From the NCBI GenBank assembly GCA_963573385.1, contig CAUYLG010021717.1, positions 1-64,000 of the forward strand: 64,000 nucleotides of DNA. The letters run 5' to 3'. Each line of letters begins with the position of its first letter. The first letter of the stretch is position 1. The position numbers were made by a program, and so were the translations under genes. Under the pieces are notes generated by a model, which searched no databases, was not told the DNA's origin, and worked only from the letters and a program-made list of their open reading frames with translations. Origin of the DNA: Cacajao melanocephalus. Lineage: Eukaryota; Chordata; Mammalia; Primates; Pitheciidae. Below are positions 14,910 to 29,274 of this stretch, one piece after another.

Positions 14910-15479
14910 CTGAGAAGAAAAGTATAAATTTGTATTTGTATCTTCTTTTTCAATTCTCAAAGGCATAAGAGAAGAACCAAAAATAAGCTTGCAGAAATTG
15001 CCTTATAAAAACGAATCTCAAATTTAAAGTTGTTGCTCAAAATATTTTCAAATTCTCAACCTTTTCTGAAAGCTTATTCAAGGAAAATTAGAGTTTTCAC
15101 CTTTAAAAAACATTTTCAACTTGCAATGTTCTCACCCTTCAAACATTTGTGACTTCATAGAAATTTAATCTGTAGCTACAAATAAAAAACTTACAGTGGC
15201 TTTAGAGAAAACATGTAACTACAGAGTTCATATTGTTCACAAATATCTTTTGTATTCATGGTGAATATTCAAAATACTTAATAACAAGTATAGCAGCAAA
15301 CATCCTAATCAAAATCTCAGCTACTCAAAACAGAGGCCAGTCAGCGTATATTGATTGAATATCACTATTTGATATTATGATAAATATATTAGATAGACGG
15401 TAGATTCTACATACATAAACAATATATAATAGCTACATCATAATTATCTTTGGTAATAAGAGAGGCATTCTATCGCTTT

Positions 15480-15705
15480 CCAAGTCTAGGTAGTCTGGGC
15501 TCCTTCTGTGACCTAGTACTCTCTATCACTACCACGTCATTTGTTCTACTATATAGGAATTGCCTATCTTTTCATCCGTATCCCCTATTAGCCTGAAAGC
15601 TTCAGGCCAGAGATTTTTCTCATTCATCACTGTATCCTCTTTTGTAGTATAGTATCCAGTACATAGTAAGAACTCAAAATATATTTCTTTATCGAATCAA
15701 ATTAA
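15480..15705 (+). mobile_element. L2-like fragment
   Basis: agcctgaaagcttcaggcc, tcactgtatcctc and cagtacatagtaagaactca follow the L2 3' pattern (gagggcaggga, tatccccagc, gcacatagtaggtgctca). Confidence 0.55.
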
Positions 15706-15727
15706 ACTCAAAGGAAATGTACTGTCC

Positions 15728-15778
15728 TGCACCACCTGCACATGTACCCCAGAACTCAGTTTAATAATTAAAAAAAAG
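15728..15778 (+). mobile_element. L1 3'-terminal scrap
   Basis: cacctgcacatgtacccc followed by agaactcagtttaataat and an A run is the last 50 bases of an L1. It is extremely 5' truncated. Confidence 0.65.
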
Positions 15779-15938
15779 CATTGTGATTTCAGTAACCACA
15801 GACCAATGCTGCAGCCTGCAACCGTAGACAGTTAAGGACAATCGATAAATTGACTTGTAAAAATTTAGAAGGTAATGCTCCCCAGAGCCGATTCACTAAA
15901 CTACAATATCTAAGAGGATTACAATAGATTGAACTTAC

Positions 15939-15992
15939 TCGGTGACCCTTCAGACCTGGAAGACCAGGAGCCCCAGGAAAGCCACGAGCTCC
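15939..15992 (-). CDS. COL5A2: COL5A2 exon 13: main triple helix with the residue-87 cross-link lysine
   Basis: This 54-base exon has acceptor ccttccag/GGAGCT and donor CACCGA/gtaagt. It encodes GARGFPGAPGLPGLKGHR. Counting triplets from GSV at the end of exon 8, the lysine of GLKGHR is helix residue 87. In fibrillar collagens a hydroxylysine at this place, followed by Gly-His-Arg, pairs with C-telopeptide allysine of a neighbouring molecule. The agreement also supports the helix start that I chose. Confidence 0.96.
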
Positions 15993-18955
15993 CTGGAAGG
16001 AAAACATAGATAAGGCATTTTAGAGTCATTAATAAGGATGCAAAATTCCTTAGTATATCATTTTCTTCAAAAGATAGCTAGTACCCAGTTTTTCAGCAAC
16101 ATATTAAGAACAACACAAAAAAAAGCAGTATAGTTTTATCTGTCAAAATATATCTGGGTGACCAAAATTAGCAAAGTAAATATGCTGTTAGAAATGAAAA
16201 TATAACTTATACAAGAATATAAATTAATGCCAGGTATTGAGTTAATGACATTTTAAATTTTTCACATGACATCACCATGTTATAATTAGTAGCGAAAACA
16301 AAACAAGAACATAAGCATGAATCAATATGTCCAACATCAGAATTGACTATACCAAAGTAGAGAAAAAATATTCAGGAGAGAAATTCATAATAAAATATCC
16401 ATTTCCTTCTTTATTGTGCTTTGTTTATAGTATAAGATTAAATGCCTTTGTAGCAAACCAATGTTTTTATTTTCTATGAATTTCTGAATATTGGCAGTGA
16501 AATATGATAGGAAGAATAGTATTATAATGTGATCAGGAATGTTTTTCATAAACGGCTTAGGAGAACGTTTGTGGATTTATGATTATTTTACAAACTAAGT
16601 GAATAAATAAGTGAAATATACAACAGAAAAGAAAGTTAAGAAATATGAGAATGCTTTGTTTCCTGACTAAATAATTACTTAATTTCTGCAAATTCTATGT
16701 AGCTTTCACCTAAACATATTAAATAAAAAACAATAGAAATATCACAGAAAATCAAATCCAGTGGTACAATTATTTTGAAACGATGCTTGAAACTTTTTCC
16801 TTGTACTCTCTTAAAATAGATACTAAGCCAGTGACTTAATTATTTACTTATTATCATGGCCTACATTAATTTGATTTTGCAATGAATTGCCATTACTACT
16901 GCACCAGTATATTGAGTAGCTTGATAGCATTGATTGATGTTATCAATTAATGATTATTATTATTAATTTATGTATATCTGGCACTTAGCCCTATGTCTGG
17001 TTAATGAGCATTCAATGAGTAATCATTGGATAAACAACTAAATAAAGAAATGGTTTAATATTTCTAACTCTCAAAGCACTTTAACCTTTCCTAAGGAACT
17101 TCTCTTATCCTAGCATGATCTTACACAGATAACAAAATCCTTCTGCTCTACAAATCATAGGTTTCATTCACTATTTTCTAAAATAAGCAAGTCAATGAAT
17201 AAGCAACTCAGTGAATGAAATTCATATAATAAAATCAAAGCAATAATTCCTCTGTGACCTCTTGAAAGAAAATAATTTCTTTAGTATTTTAGGGAGTTAA
17301 CACAGTAGGGGTAGAACAAATCATGCTCTCCGAACAAATAACGTCCCATTAATTCTTCTGTTTACACCTTGTTCAAGAATTCTTTCACATCAAGAACTCC
17401 CTTTAAGTGTTCAACTTAATGCTTCATTGTACAGAGATCTGTCTCCTCTCCATTCTTATCAGGCAACTTAGTGCAGACCCATCTAAGCCTACAGTGGAGT
17501 TGCTGAGCTATGTTATTTCAAATAATTAGTTAACTTCAATTTTTATGGTCTGTGAGGGAAATTCTCATGTGATTAAATATCTCTAACATAACAAGAAAAT
17601 GAACCAGATGTCCTAATCCTCATAAAAAAATTATCATTCTGCTGACCCAGGACTGTCATTACAGTGCAGTCGCACATTGCACTGAGCTTGCACAGTGCAT
17701 CTGTGGTGTGCTGGCAGGGCACCCTTCCTCCCTATGGAGGGCTCACACTGTGAGCATGAGCAAGAGTACAGCAGGACATGGGAAGTTCAAATCTGGATTG
17801 GCTGAAAAGGACATCTGTGCTAATGACTAAACCTCATGCCTTCGTCTGCATTTATTTCCCAGGCTGATGGAGGAGGAGAGAAAGCAGGGAGTTGAGAGTC
17901 TGATTTATAATTGCAACCAAATAATCCTTTGAGCTTTGTAAATTTCCCTTAAAAGATAAGGGAACATTCGTTTGTTTAAAAAAATTCCTGGCATTGAACT
18001 TCATCAATTTTCAGAAAGTAAACAGAAAGTAATGTGGTACTGTTGATTGTACTGAGTGGTAGAAACATAAGGAAATGCAGTAAACGTAATAAATAGGAGA
18101 GGAATGTTTAGGGGCTGTTGGGCAGGAGAAACCCAAGAAGCAGGAATGTTTGAGGAAGATTTTTGCTTGCTTATCGTTCTCTAATTTTCCCCATGGCCAG
18201 TGTAACAAATTCTAGAAGAGGGCCTGGCAAAGTAATTTGAGTGACGACAGACAGGTGGGTTCAGAGAATGGACAAGGGGACAGGTCCTGGATTCTGATGG
18301 AGTAGCTGCCAGAGGATGACTCTTTTAGGGAGCCAAGGGGGAAGAAAACAGCTGTGTAAGGAGGGCTGGAAATCAGTGTATATTGTCATATGATTTTAGG
18401 ATCCAGAACATTAATCAAGAATTTCAGCCAAAATTAGGGTTTGGGGAAAAGCCAAAGAGGCATCCTGTCCATAATTTATTGTCCCAAGTTGATTAAAAAA
18501 AAAAAGGCAAAAAGCTTTTCTTCAAGCTATTGTCTAGACATGTGTGACAATATAAAGAAAAAATATTAAAGAGATTTTAAAAAGCTAAAATAGGATTAAA
18601 GTATAAATTGTAAATAGGTCAAGCTGGTAACTCATTTTATGAAAAAAATCTTTTTTATGAATTTTCTGAGGTTTTAATACTCAGTTTGGAGAGTATTCAT
18701 GTTATGTTTGATATACTTTTCTAACTCCAGAAGGCTTATTTATGGTGGCAATGCAAAGCAGAGAACTGGAGTTAACTATCACTTTGGCAAAATGTCCTGT
18801 GACATTTTACATTTTTACAGAAAGGAACAATGCTTGGTTGTCTCCATTGACTTAGTGCCTGATACATGTACATACAGTGAATTGCAATTTAATTCAGTGT
18901 TCTTTATTTTTCAAAGTTTGCCTTTATGTTGTTCTATTGATAAGTGTAAACTTAC
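15993..18955 (-). other. Intron 12
   Basis: The 3 kb is unique-looking. It includes a less AT-rich stretch at 17640-18340 that I cannot assign, and no confident repeat. The open frames here have no support. Confidence 0.55.
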
Positions 18956-19009
18956 CGGAGATCCTGCAAATCCCACTTCACCAGGATTTCCATTTCTGCC
19001 AGGTTCACC
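18956..19009 (-). CDS. COL5A2: COL5A2 exon 12: main triple helix
   Basis: This 54-base exon has acceptor ttctataaag/GGTGAA and donor TCTCCG/gtaagt. It encodes GEPGRNGNPGEVGFAGSP. The acceptor ends in aaag where most exons have tag or cag, so it is a relatively weak site; frame continuity with exons 11 and 13 supports it. Confidence 0.94.
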
Positions 19010-20126
19010 CTTTATAGAAAAAATGTAGGAGATTCGGGAGGCAAAAGTGATTAAAAGGTTCTTCTCTGAAACTAAACGATAAATAAATTACTGATATAAC
19101 AGTTTTCTTTAGAAAGCTAATGGGCAATTCTCTAAAGAGTGCAAAAAATAAAATAAAAATAGGCTCCATTCTTGCTATTCCTGAAAATACTCCATTCTAT
19201 CAAGTTAGTCTATGGCTTTTATTAACTTACTCAGAAGAAGACATTGTTGAATATCATCCTTATCTGATCTAGCCCACCATTTTATGAACATGAAATTTGT
19301 ACATGCAAACATACACGTACGCTATAGGATATATGCTATAGAATTCTATATGACCACGCGACACTGAATTAAAGTATTGCTTCTTAAAATACTACTTTCC
19401 ATTTCTTTCCTGTGGTTAAAAAAAAAAATGACTATCAGAAATATGTGCTCTATGGCCAAATTCAATGTAACCTGTTTAAATGAATCTTATGACTCACAAG
19501 GAGAAAATATTTATTAATACTTGGTTTAATATCGCAAAGAAATTAATGGCCTACTCATAATTTGATCCTTAACTTTGGTACAACTGAGAATCTAGAAATG
19601 TAAGTCGGCTATTTTACACTGTTCTGTGATTACATGTTCTTAATGTTAATATCTGGAGTTGGGTCTTTAATTAAAAATCCAATTGAAGAAATCATTTTTT
19701 CATCATTGGAAAGCCATGTTGGCACTATACTACTAACACATTTTAAAAATTCCTTTTAAATAAGACCTAATAATGATGTATTGCCATCGGAGCAACAATT
19801 TTTTTTTTCAGGAAATTTCAGTGGGTTCACTAGGAAAGGTTGTAGCCACTGTGACAACAAGCCTAGCATTTAATGGAGAAATCTGAACAAAAAAGCTAGG
19901 GAATGCAGGAAGAGACAGTAGTACCTAATAATATAATACTATGCAAATTAAGAGCCCTTTTAGATATTTGTAAAATTCCATTCTGAGTTCTCCAGTTTAC
20001 ATTGAATTTAATGGAAGCTCTAAGGGTGGGGAAATGAAATGGAAATTAATACAGAACATTCTTTTTAACATTGTAACTCCTTCGCCTCGTCAAAACCCAA
20101 ATGGAAAATGAGGAAAGGCAGCTTAC
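19010..20126 (-). other. Intron 11
   Basis: AT-rich with a T10 run near 19799. Nothing else recognised. Confidence 0.6.
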
Positions 20127-20180
20127 ATCTTCCCCAGGTTTACCAGGAGGGCCCTCTGGTCCACGTGCACCAATCGGACC
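20127..20180 (-). CDS. COL5A2: COL5A2 exon 11: main triple helix
   Basis: This 54-base exon has acceptor ttaattattag/GGTCCG and donor GAAGAT/gtaagc. It encodes [18 protein letters not shown]. The KPGED run puts opposite charges in neighbouring triplets, typical of axial salt bridges in collagens. A poly-T tract (poly-A on the plus strand, 20190-20210) forms the pyrimidine tract region. Confidence 0.95.
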
Positions 20181-20626
20181 CTAATAATTAAAAAAAAAAA
20201 AGGAAAAAAAAGAATATTTATTTTTACTTGCTAATAATATAATTCAAAATATTGTTGAGACAAATGAAATGTCAAAATGTTATTTAGACAAATGAAAATG
20301 ATAAATATTGTTGAGACAGAAATACTTTCATTAATGTTTTGAATTTTATGTTACATCCCTCAGATCATGTGCTCAACAGGAAAAAAAGTATAATTGCACA
20401 AATGCAAATTACTCAGCACTAATGATCATAATCAGTCTTTGAATTTAAATATTCTGTTACAAGAAACATATAGCTTAAGAACAGTTCATAGAACAGGACT
20501 CCCAAACTGGATTGTTATTTCTCGCTACATTAGGGAGGACCTGGGAAGATAAATAACTCAATATTTGACATCATTATAATGGTGGACCCTAATGTAACTG
20601 GGTCTACATGCTTACTTGACATTTAC
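20181..20626 (-). other. Intron 10
   Basis: It has a poly-A run at 20190 and a 16-base motif, aaatattgttgagaca, present twice (20247 and 20300). No other feature. Confidence 0.6.
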
Positions 20627-20680
20627 CATTGGTCCAGGATCACCAGGTTCACCAGGAGGTCCTGTAGGTCCTGCACCACC
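20627..20680 (-). CDS. COL5A2: COL5A2 exon 10: main triple helix
   Basis: This 54-base exon has acceptor caattgtag/GGTGGT and donor CCAATG/gtaaat. It encodes six triplets, GGAGPTGPPGEPGDPGPM. The donor (gtaaat) is weaker than its neighbours. An MIR copy starts about 95 bp above the acceptor. Confidence 0.95.
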
Positions 20681-21641
20681 CTACAATTGAGAACAAATTA
20701 TGTAAATAAACCAAGGAAAAGTAGAATACTAAATCCTATACTTCTCAATATACAGTGTAATTTTTCAGACAGCTGGCTCTGCCATTTTCGAGCTGCGTGA
20801 CTTTGGACAAGTTACTTAATCTGTCTATAACTGTTTCCTAATGTGTAAACTCAGAATAATATTGGTACTTACTTTATTAAGCTGTTATGCCTAGTTAAGT
20901 AATTAATGTATGCTAAGAACCTAGAATAGTGCAGGCACAGAGTGTGTGAGGGCTCAATCAATGGCAGGTCTCCTCATCAACATCATCCTCATCTTCATCA
21001 CCATTACTAACCATCTTTTCTACTCACTGATAGCCTGAAGTAAAACTCCACACACACGATAATGATAATGTGATAACACCTTGACTGAACTAAAGATTAT
21101 TTTATTTCTTTCTTTAGAAATATTATTTCCTGATGCCTGTCAAATTGCTATAAAAAATAAAAATAGCTCTATATCACTATTTTATTGGCATCTGATCGGC
21201 ATTTAAAAATTATATCATATTATGTTCTTCCTAATGATCCCCTAGAACAAACATGTTAATTCTTATTTCTAATAATGCCACATGGGGACTGCCTTCTATG
21301 AACTGATTTCATAGCTTCAGAGTTAGTATATAACCAATTATGAACATTTTCATGGCATAACATAATGATCTCTTGCTTCAGATGCAAAGGCATATAATCT
21401 TGTTCTCAAAGGTCAGTCACATAAAGAAATCAGATGATAAAAATTTACCCCAATAAACTTTGCAAAAACATGCTGCATATATTTCTAAATAAATAAAAAC
21501 TAATATATCCCATTTGAAGTGAACATTACAATAAAAAATTTAATACCAGCCAAAAGCAGTCACGTCACAGAGACCTCATGTAATATATACGTGTGGGTAT
21601 TTTTTTCCTCTAGTACGTAACTTAATTATAAAGAGACTTAC
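20681..21641 (-). other. Intron 9 with MIR
   Basis: An MIR occupies 20775-20985; the rest shows nothing recognised. Confidence 0.65.
20775..20985 (+). mobile_element. MIR
   Basis: ctggctctgccattt, gctgcgtgactttggaca, agttacttaatctgtct and the tail tgcaggcacagagtg...gctcaatcaatg match the MIR core and 3' end in order. Confidence 0.8.
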
Positions 21642-21686
21642 TTGCTGTCCTTGTAAACCTTGTGGTCCCCTTGGGCCAACAGGACC
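21642..21686 (-). CDS. COL5A2: COL5A2 exon 9: main triple helix
   Basis: This 45-base exon has acceptor ttttttaag/GGTCCT and donor CAGCAA/gtaagt. It encodes five triplets, GPVGPRGPQGLQGQQ, and is the first exon made only of main-helix triplets. It is proline-rich and polar with no break. Confidence 0.95.
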
Positions 21687-23465
<1,779 letters not shown>

Positions 23466-24131
23466 TTAAATGCTTGACTTTAAAGCCTGGAAAAAGACTT
23501 AAGTTGTCTTTACTGTTTTTGCTTTTGATGACCATTCTTTCCCAGAGTATTTTATAAGTATGTTGCTCCAGAGCAATTTCTGCAATGTGGCAAACGTCTG
23601 ATACTTGATAAAAGCACAGATCATTCTGATAAGTACTAGCCAGTCTAATTGATTGCAGGTTTAAGTGTCTTTAACTGATTTCTTCCCACAGTTAGAAATG
23701 CCAAACATCTAAACAAAGCCTAAAAGATGCCTTTAAAACATTTGTCCTAAAGATTCCAGATTCCATTTTGGACTATTTTTAGATGATATTTTTTTTTGTT
23801 CAATGCCCAGTAAACTTTAAATTATATTTATGTAAGTTGATAAAACTTTTATAGTCCTTATAATGAATCCCTGAATGTTCCAAGATTGGAAACAGTTTGT
23901 CCTACTCCCTTTCACAATTAAAAAATCCTAGTAATCAAACTGACCAAAATTGTTCATGTACATTTTAGTAGTCACATTAATTTCCAAATTTTGGTGGGAA
24001 AGAATGTGTGTACTGTTTATAAATAAATTGGCAATTTCTTCCATAATCAGTTCAGAAAAATATGTATGAACTTTTGTAAAGCAAAAGTCATATTCAGATT
24101 TCACATGTCTCCTTGTTATACTCTCTGTCTA

Positions 24132-26329
24132 CAGGCATGCCTCATTTTACTCTGCTTTACCAGTATCGTGTTTATTACAAATTCAAGTCTAGTGGCAACC
24201 CTGCACCAAGCAAGACAACCGGTGCCATTTTTGCAATAGCATGTGTTCACTTTGTGTCTCTGTGGCATGGCAGTTCTCATAATACTTCAATATCATTATT
24301 GTTCTTATTATATTTGTTATGATGATCTGTGTTCAGTGATCTTTGTTCTTACTAAAGTAATTGTTTTGGGTGCCTTGAATCATGCCCATATAAGACAATA
24401 AACTTAATCGGTAAATATTGTGTGTGTTGTTCTACCAACCAGTTGTTCCCCATCTCTCTTCCTCTCCATGGGCCTCCCTATTTCCTGAGATGCAACAAAA
24501 TTAAAATTAGGTTAATTAATAACCCAAGAATGGCCTCTAAATGTTCAAGTGAAAGGAAGAGTCTCACATCTCTCACTTTACATTGTAAGCTAGAAATGAT
24601 CTAGTAAGGAAGGCATGTTGAAACCCAAGATAGGCCAAAGCTAGACCTCTTGAACCAAACAGTCATCCAACTTATGAATGCAAAGTGAAAGTTCTTAAAG
24701 AAAATTAGAAGTACCATTTCAGTAAACACACAAATAATAAGAAAGTGAAACAGCCTTAACGCTGATATGGAGAAAGGTTTAGTAGTCTGTATAGAAAATC
24801 AAAGCAGCCACAACATTATCTTACCCAAAACTGAATCCAGAGCAAGGCCCTAACCCTCTTCAATTCTGTGAAGGCTGAAAGAAGTAAGGAAGTGGCAGAA
24901 GAAAAGTTGGAAGTTAGAAAATGTTGGTTTATGAGGTTTAAGGAAAGAGGCCATCTCCATAATATAAAAGTGTAAAGTGAAGCAGCAAATGCTGATGTAG
25001 ACGCTGCAGCTAGTTATCCAGAAGATCAAGTTAACATCATTGATGAACTTGATGGCTACACTTGACAATAGATTTTCAATGTACATAAAGCAGCCTTCTG
25101 TTGGAAGAATATGCCAACTAAGACTTCCATTTTCAGAGAAGAGAAGTCAATGCCTGGCTTCGAAGCTTCCAAGAACAGGCTTACTCTCTTGTTAGGGGTT
25201 AATGTAGCTGGTGACTTTAAGCCAAGACCAATGTTTATTTCTTATCCTGGAAATCCCAGGGCCCTTAGGAATTATGATAATACAAGTCTGCCTGTACCCT
25301 ATAAATGGAACAACAAGGCCTGGATAACAGTACATCCGTTTACAGTCTTTACAGCATTGTTTACGGAATACTTCAAGCCCACTGTTGAGACCTATTGCTC
25401 AGAAACAAAGGATTTCTTTCAAAATATTACTGCTCAGTGACAATGCACCTGGTCACACAAGAGCTCTGATGGAGACTTACAAGGATATTAATGTTGTTTT
25501 TATGCCTGCTATTACAAAATCCATTTTGGAGCCCATGGATCAAAATAAATTTCAACTTTTAAATCTTATTACTTAAGAATATAATGGTCAAAATAAATTG
25601 AGAACCTTCTGGAAAGGATTCACCATTTTAGGTGCCATTAAGAACATTCTTGATTGATTGGTAGAATGAGGTCAAAATATCAGCTTCAACAGGAGTTTGG
25701 AAGAAGTTGATTTCAATCCTCATGAATAAATTTTGGTGGTTGAAGACTGCAATGGGGAAGTAACTGAGATATGATGGCAATAGCAACAGAATTAGAATTA
25801 CAAGTAGAGCCTGAAGATGTTGCTTAATTGTTGCAATCTCATGATAAAACTTTAAAAGATGAGGACTTGTTTCTTATGAATGAGCAAAGAAAGTAGTTTC
25901 TCAAGATGCAATCTCTTCCTGGTGAAGATGCTGTGAATATTGTTGAAATGACAACAAAGGATTTTGATATGGCAAACTTGATTGTTGTCTTATTTTTTAA
26001 ATTACCATAGCAACTCCAGTCTTCAGCAATACCACTCTTATTAGTCAGCAACTATCAGCATCAAAGCAAAACACCCCATCAGCAAATGGCTTGCTGAAAG
26101 GTCAGATGATTATTAACAATTTTTAGCAATAAGCTATTTTTAATTAAGGAAAATACTTTGTTTTTTAGACATAATGCTATTGCACGCTTTATAACAGACT
26201 ACATTGTGGAAAAACATTAAGTTCATATGCACTGGGAAACAAAAATCTCACACAACTCACTTTATTGCAGTATTTCACTTTATTGAGGTGATTTGAAACT
26301 GAACCCACAGTATCTCCACGGTATTCCTA
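24132..26329 (+). mobile_element. Tigger1 (TcMar/pogo) DNA transposon, inactive
   Basis: The left end, caggcatgcctcattttac, and the right end, reading inward as aggaataccgtgg, are diverged copies of the Tigger1 terminal inverted repeat; a TA lies just outside the left end and TG, a likely decayed TA, outside the right. At about 2.2 kb it is close to full length (2.4 kb). The plus strand encodes broken transposase: 25111-25440 and 25385-25576 overlap in different frames, the second with [17 protein letters not shown] and [14 protein letters not shown], the catalytic DDE-region signature. Frameshifts and stops upstream make it a fossil; its strand is opposite to COL5A2. Confidence 0.93.
25111..25576 (+). 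pseudogene. Tigger1 transposase remnant
   Basis: Two overlapping frames preserve the middle of a pogo-type DDE transposase: [15 protein letters not shown], then, after a frame change near 25385-25440, [14 protein letters not shown] and ILEPMDQ. The frame change and missing N- and C-terminal continuity show that no protein is made. It could be mistaken for a TIGD-family host gene, but the terminal repeats place it in a transposon copy. Confidence 0.9.
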
Positions 26330-26846
26330 TGTTCATAAATCTCCTATGTCTGCCACTAACCATTCAAAGAAGTAGGTATAGAAAGACATTTTGTTTGACT
26401 TTACTTCAAGTAAAAAAACTAAAATTGAGGAAATAATTAGGTGTCGTTTTTAGGGTCAACTCAATGTCTTTCTCTCATCATGGATGTTTCATCCTCTTTT
26501 GCGGAGGATGTGGAGCAGATTTTGTTGGCATTCTGAGTGTAGAGAATAGGACAGATAAATCTCTCATTTCATTCAGAGGGTGGAAAAAGCAGTGGTACCT
26601 TAGAATCAATAGAAAAAAGCAAAGCTCATGGAGTCCAGAGCTGACATTCAGAAATACAAACAATTTGAAGCAGTACTTTAGAGAATACATCTTCAAATGT
26701 TTGCAACAATTCCCTGTGGATTCATTAGTTTTATTGTCCATAGCAGTGTTGACCTTATTTAACTGCTCTTATAGTCAATTGCCAACATCTGAACTGACAC
26801 AATTTAAAATCCTAACAGTATATCAATAATTTAATACATGACATTA

Positions 26847-27050
<204 letters not shown>

Positions 27051-27487
27051 TTAATGGCAAGGGAGTGTTTATTATTTTAAAAATAAATGGCAATCTAGCC
27101 ACTTAGAGTAATTTCATAAGCCACATCACTGCCGATTTCAGGATGCCTCTGAACTACCATGCAGATGTGGCCTGGGTAAGAATTTTACGTGGTGTGTTAA
27201 ATACCCAGAAATCAGTATTCTCAGAATAATTATTTTTAAAACGTTCAGTTCAACAGTATTCTAGACTGAACTTCCTTATTTGATTGAGGTTTTGCTGTTC
27301 AAGGGTATTTAATCAACAATTATAAATTCACCTGTCAGGGAAATTACAGTGGATTGTCAGTGGATTACGATTATGTTAACTATGTGTATGTCTGCTTAAC
27401 TTCTCCCTCCTCCCAAAAATTCAAGAGCCCCTTGATTAGAGTTTGTAGAGGTTTTCTATCTAATTGTTTAATGTTTTACACAGTTCC

Positions 27488-27535
27488 TGGTACATACCAG
27501 ACACTCAATACATACCAGACACTCAATACATACAT
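27488..27535 (+). repeat. Two-copy 19-bp tandem repeat
   Basis: acataccagacactcaat occurs twice back to back. Confidence 0.85.
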
Positions 27536-28491
27536 ATTATATTTTTACCTTTCAGTCCTCTTTAATCCTTTAAGCCTGACACATTTTCCTTCCCACCCCC
27601 AAAGGAAGACTAGACCTATGAGAAATTAGAGGCAAAGGCACTGTGACCCAGCCAAGTCTAAGTTCTCAGAGAAGTGAGCAATGATTTCTGCTGCCAAATT
27701 CCACCCTTCTCCTAACCCACATTCTGAAGGCAGCTTGGGGAACAGCCACGTCCTCAGTTCTGGAAATGCTCCGTCCCCTAACCTCATAATTCCCACAAGG
27801 CTAGTTAAGTATTTTCTGGCTCCTTAACCCCAAAGAATCTTGACAGGCTTTAAAAAGAAAGGATCAAAAAGTCATAAGACAATATGCTTTTTATAATTAG
27901 AAGCAGGGATCGAGGGAAATATGGTAAATGACTTTTAATAGTTAAAAAAAAAACTTTCATGCTTAAACATGAGAATACCTGCACACCCACAGTAAGCAAT
28001 CCAAATAGGAGCTGATAATGCAGAAGGACTAAACACAGGATACGCTCAGGTGGCAGAGGCAGCAGTTTGCATATGATGGTTTGGGGAAGGGTGGCAAAAT
28101 AGCAATCTAGAAATTTAATTATTTTAATATATTTAAACATGTACATAGACATATTTACTTCTTGCAGTAGTGGGATAAATAAACAAATTTATCTATCAAA
28201 TAGAAAACTTAGCCTGAAAAACTTACATCAAAAAAATTTAGAAAATTATTCTTAGTTTTTAAAAATCAAAACTTGTCTGACTCCTAAACTACTAACAATT
28301 TACTTCACACTTTATTATGAATCACAGAGGCTGATTTCAATTGTTCTCTAGGACTTCTGGATTAAACAAATGTCAGTAACATGAACTGGACATGTATACA
28401 GCAGCATAGACAAAATAACAGTCTGTTTTAATCATAGAGCCTTGTGTAGAAAACTCTGAATCTGTTCTTTCAATGTTCAATTGCTAATTAA

Positions 28492-28541
28492 TAACTAGAT
28501 ATTATTATATACAAAAATAACTAGATATTATTATATACTAA
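28492..28541 (+). repeat. Two-copy 25-bp tandem repeat
   Basis: ataactagatattattatat followed by acaaa/actaa occurs twice in succession. Confidence 0.85.
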
Positions 28542-29080
28542 AAATGAATTAATGCATAATCTCTACTCCCAATGAGATTTCCAAAGAGATACAGAAAAAC
28601 TACATTTAGTGTCAATAGCAGTGGAGAGAAGTTTGTGAAATATCCATTATTCCTCCAAAGAGATTGTGACTTTCTCCATTCTTCTGTAATTAACAATCAT
28701 ATTGCAAAGTCTGATCCTAAGATTTTCAATGACTTCATGATTCATTATATGCCTCCATGGAATATCCTCTAAATAGCTTATGTAACTTACTGTTACATAA
28801 ATTAAAATAAAACTTAACAAAGACTTATAAAATTGTCAAAAATTAAGTGAACACAAACAAGATAAGTGACATTAAAAGAAAATAGAATGTTTATTGGTAA
28901 ATACCAAAAGCAAACTAGAATTTTGGAGTACATTAAAAGTATCTATTTTTATATCTCTAAGTGAGCTGAATTGTATAATTCTTATATTAGGGTAAATGTT
29001 ATATTTATTATCACTCCCTTCCATTTCCAATATACTCAAATATCTCCGCAGTAATCGACAATAAAAAGTACTTCCAGGTT

Positions 29081-29095
29081 GCCACTAGGTGGCGA
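29081..29095 (+). promoter_or_regulatory. CTCF-like motif
   Basis: gccactaggtggcga fits the CTCF core CCASYAGRKGGCR at every constrained base. It stands about 65 bp before the (CT)n(CA)n tract in intron 6. Occupancy cannot be judged from sequence. Confidence 0.55.
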
Positions 29096-29158
29096 TGTTT
29101 AAACATCCACAAGTAGAAAAGACAAATGACCGGGAATTGTCAAGAAATTCATTTTTTT

Positions 29159-29180
29159 CTCTCTCTTCTCTGTCTCTCTC

Positions 29181-29272
<92 letters not shown>
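29159..29272 (+). repeat. Compound (CT)n(CA)n microsatellite
   Basis: About 65 bases of CT repeat with two small breaks run into 47 bases of uninterrupted CA (29226-29272). In the COL5A2 pre-mRNA this reads (UG)n followed by (AG)n. Very probably polymorphic. Confidence 0.97.

Positions 29273-29274
<2 letters not shown>

Larger units (their letters stand above)
14910..15938 (-). other. Intron 13
   Basis: It contains an old L2-like stretch (about 15480-15705) and a 50-base L1 tail (15728-15778). The rest is unrecognised. Confidence 0.6.

Noticed and set aside
25111..25440. A 109-codon frame that looks like a TIGD-type host gene
   Set aside because: It lies within Tigger1 terminal repeats, and the conserved motifs continue in another frame.
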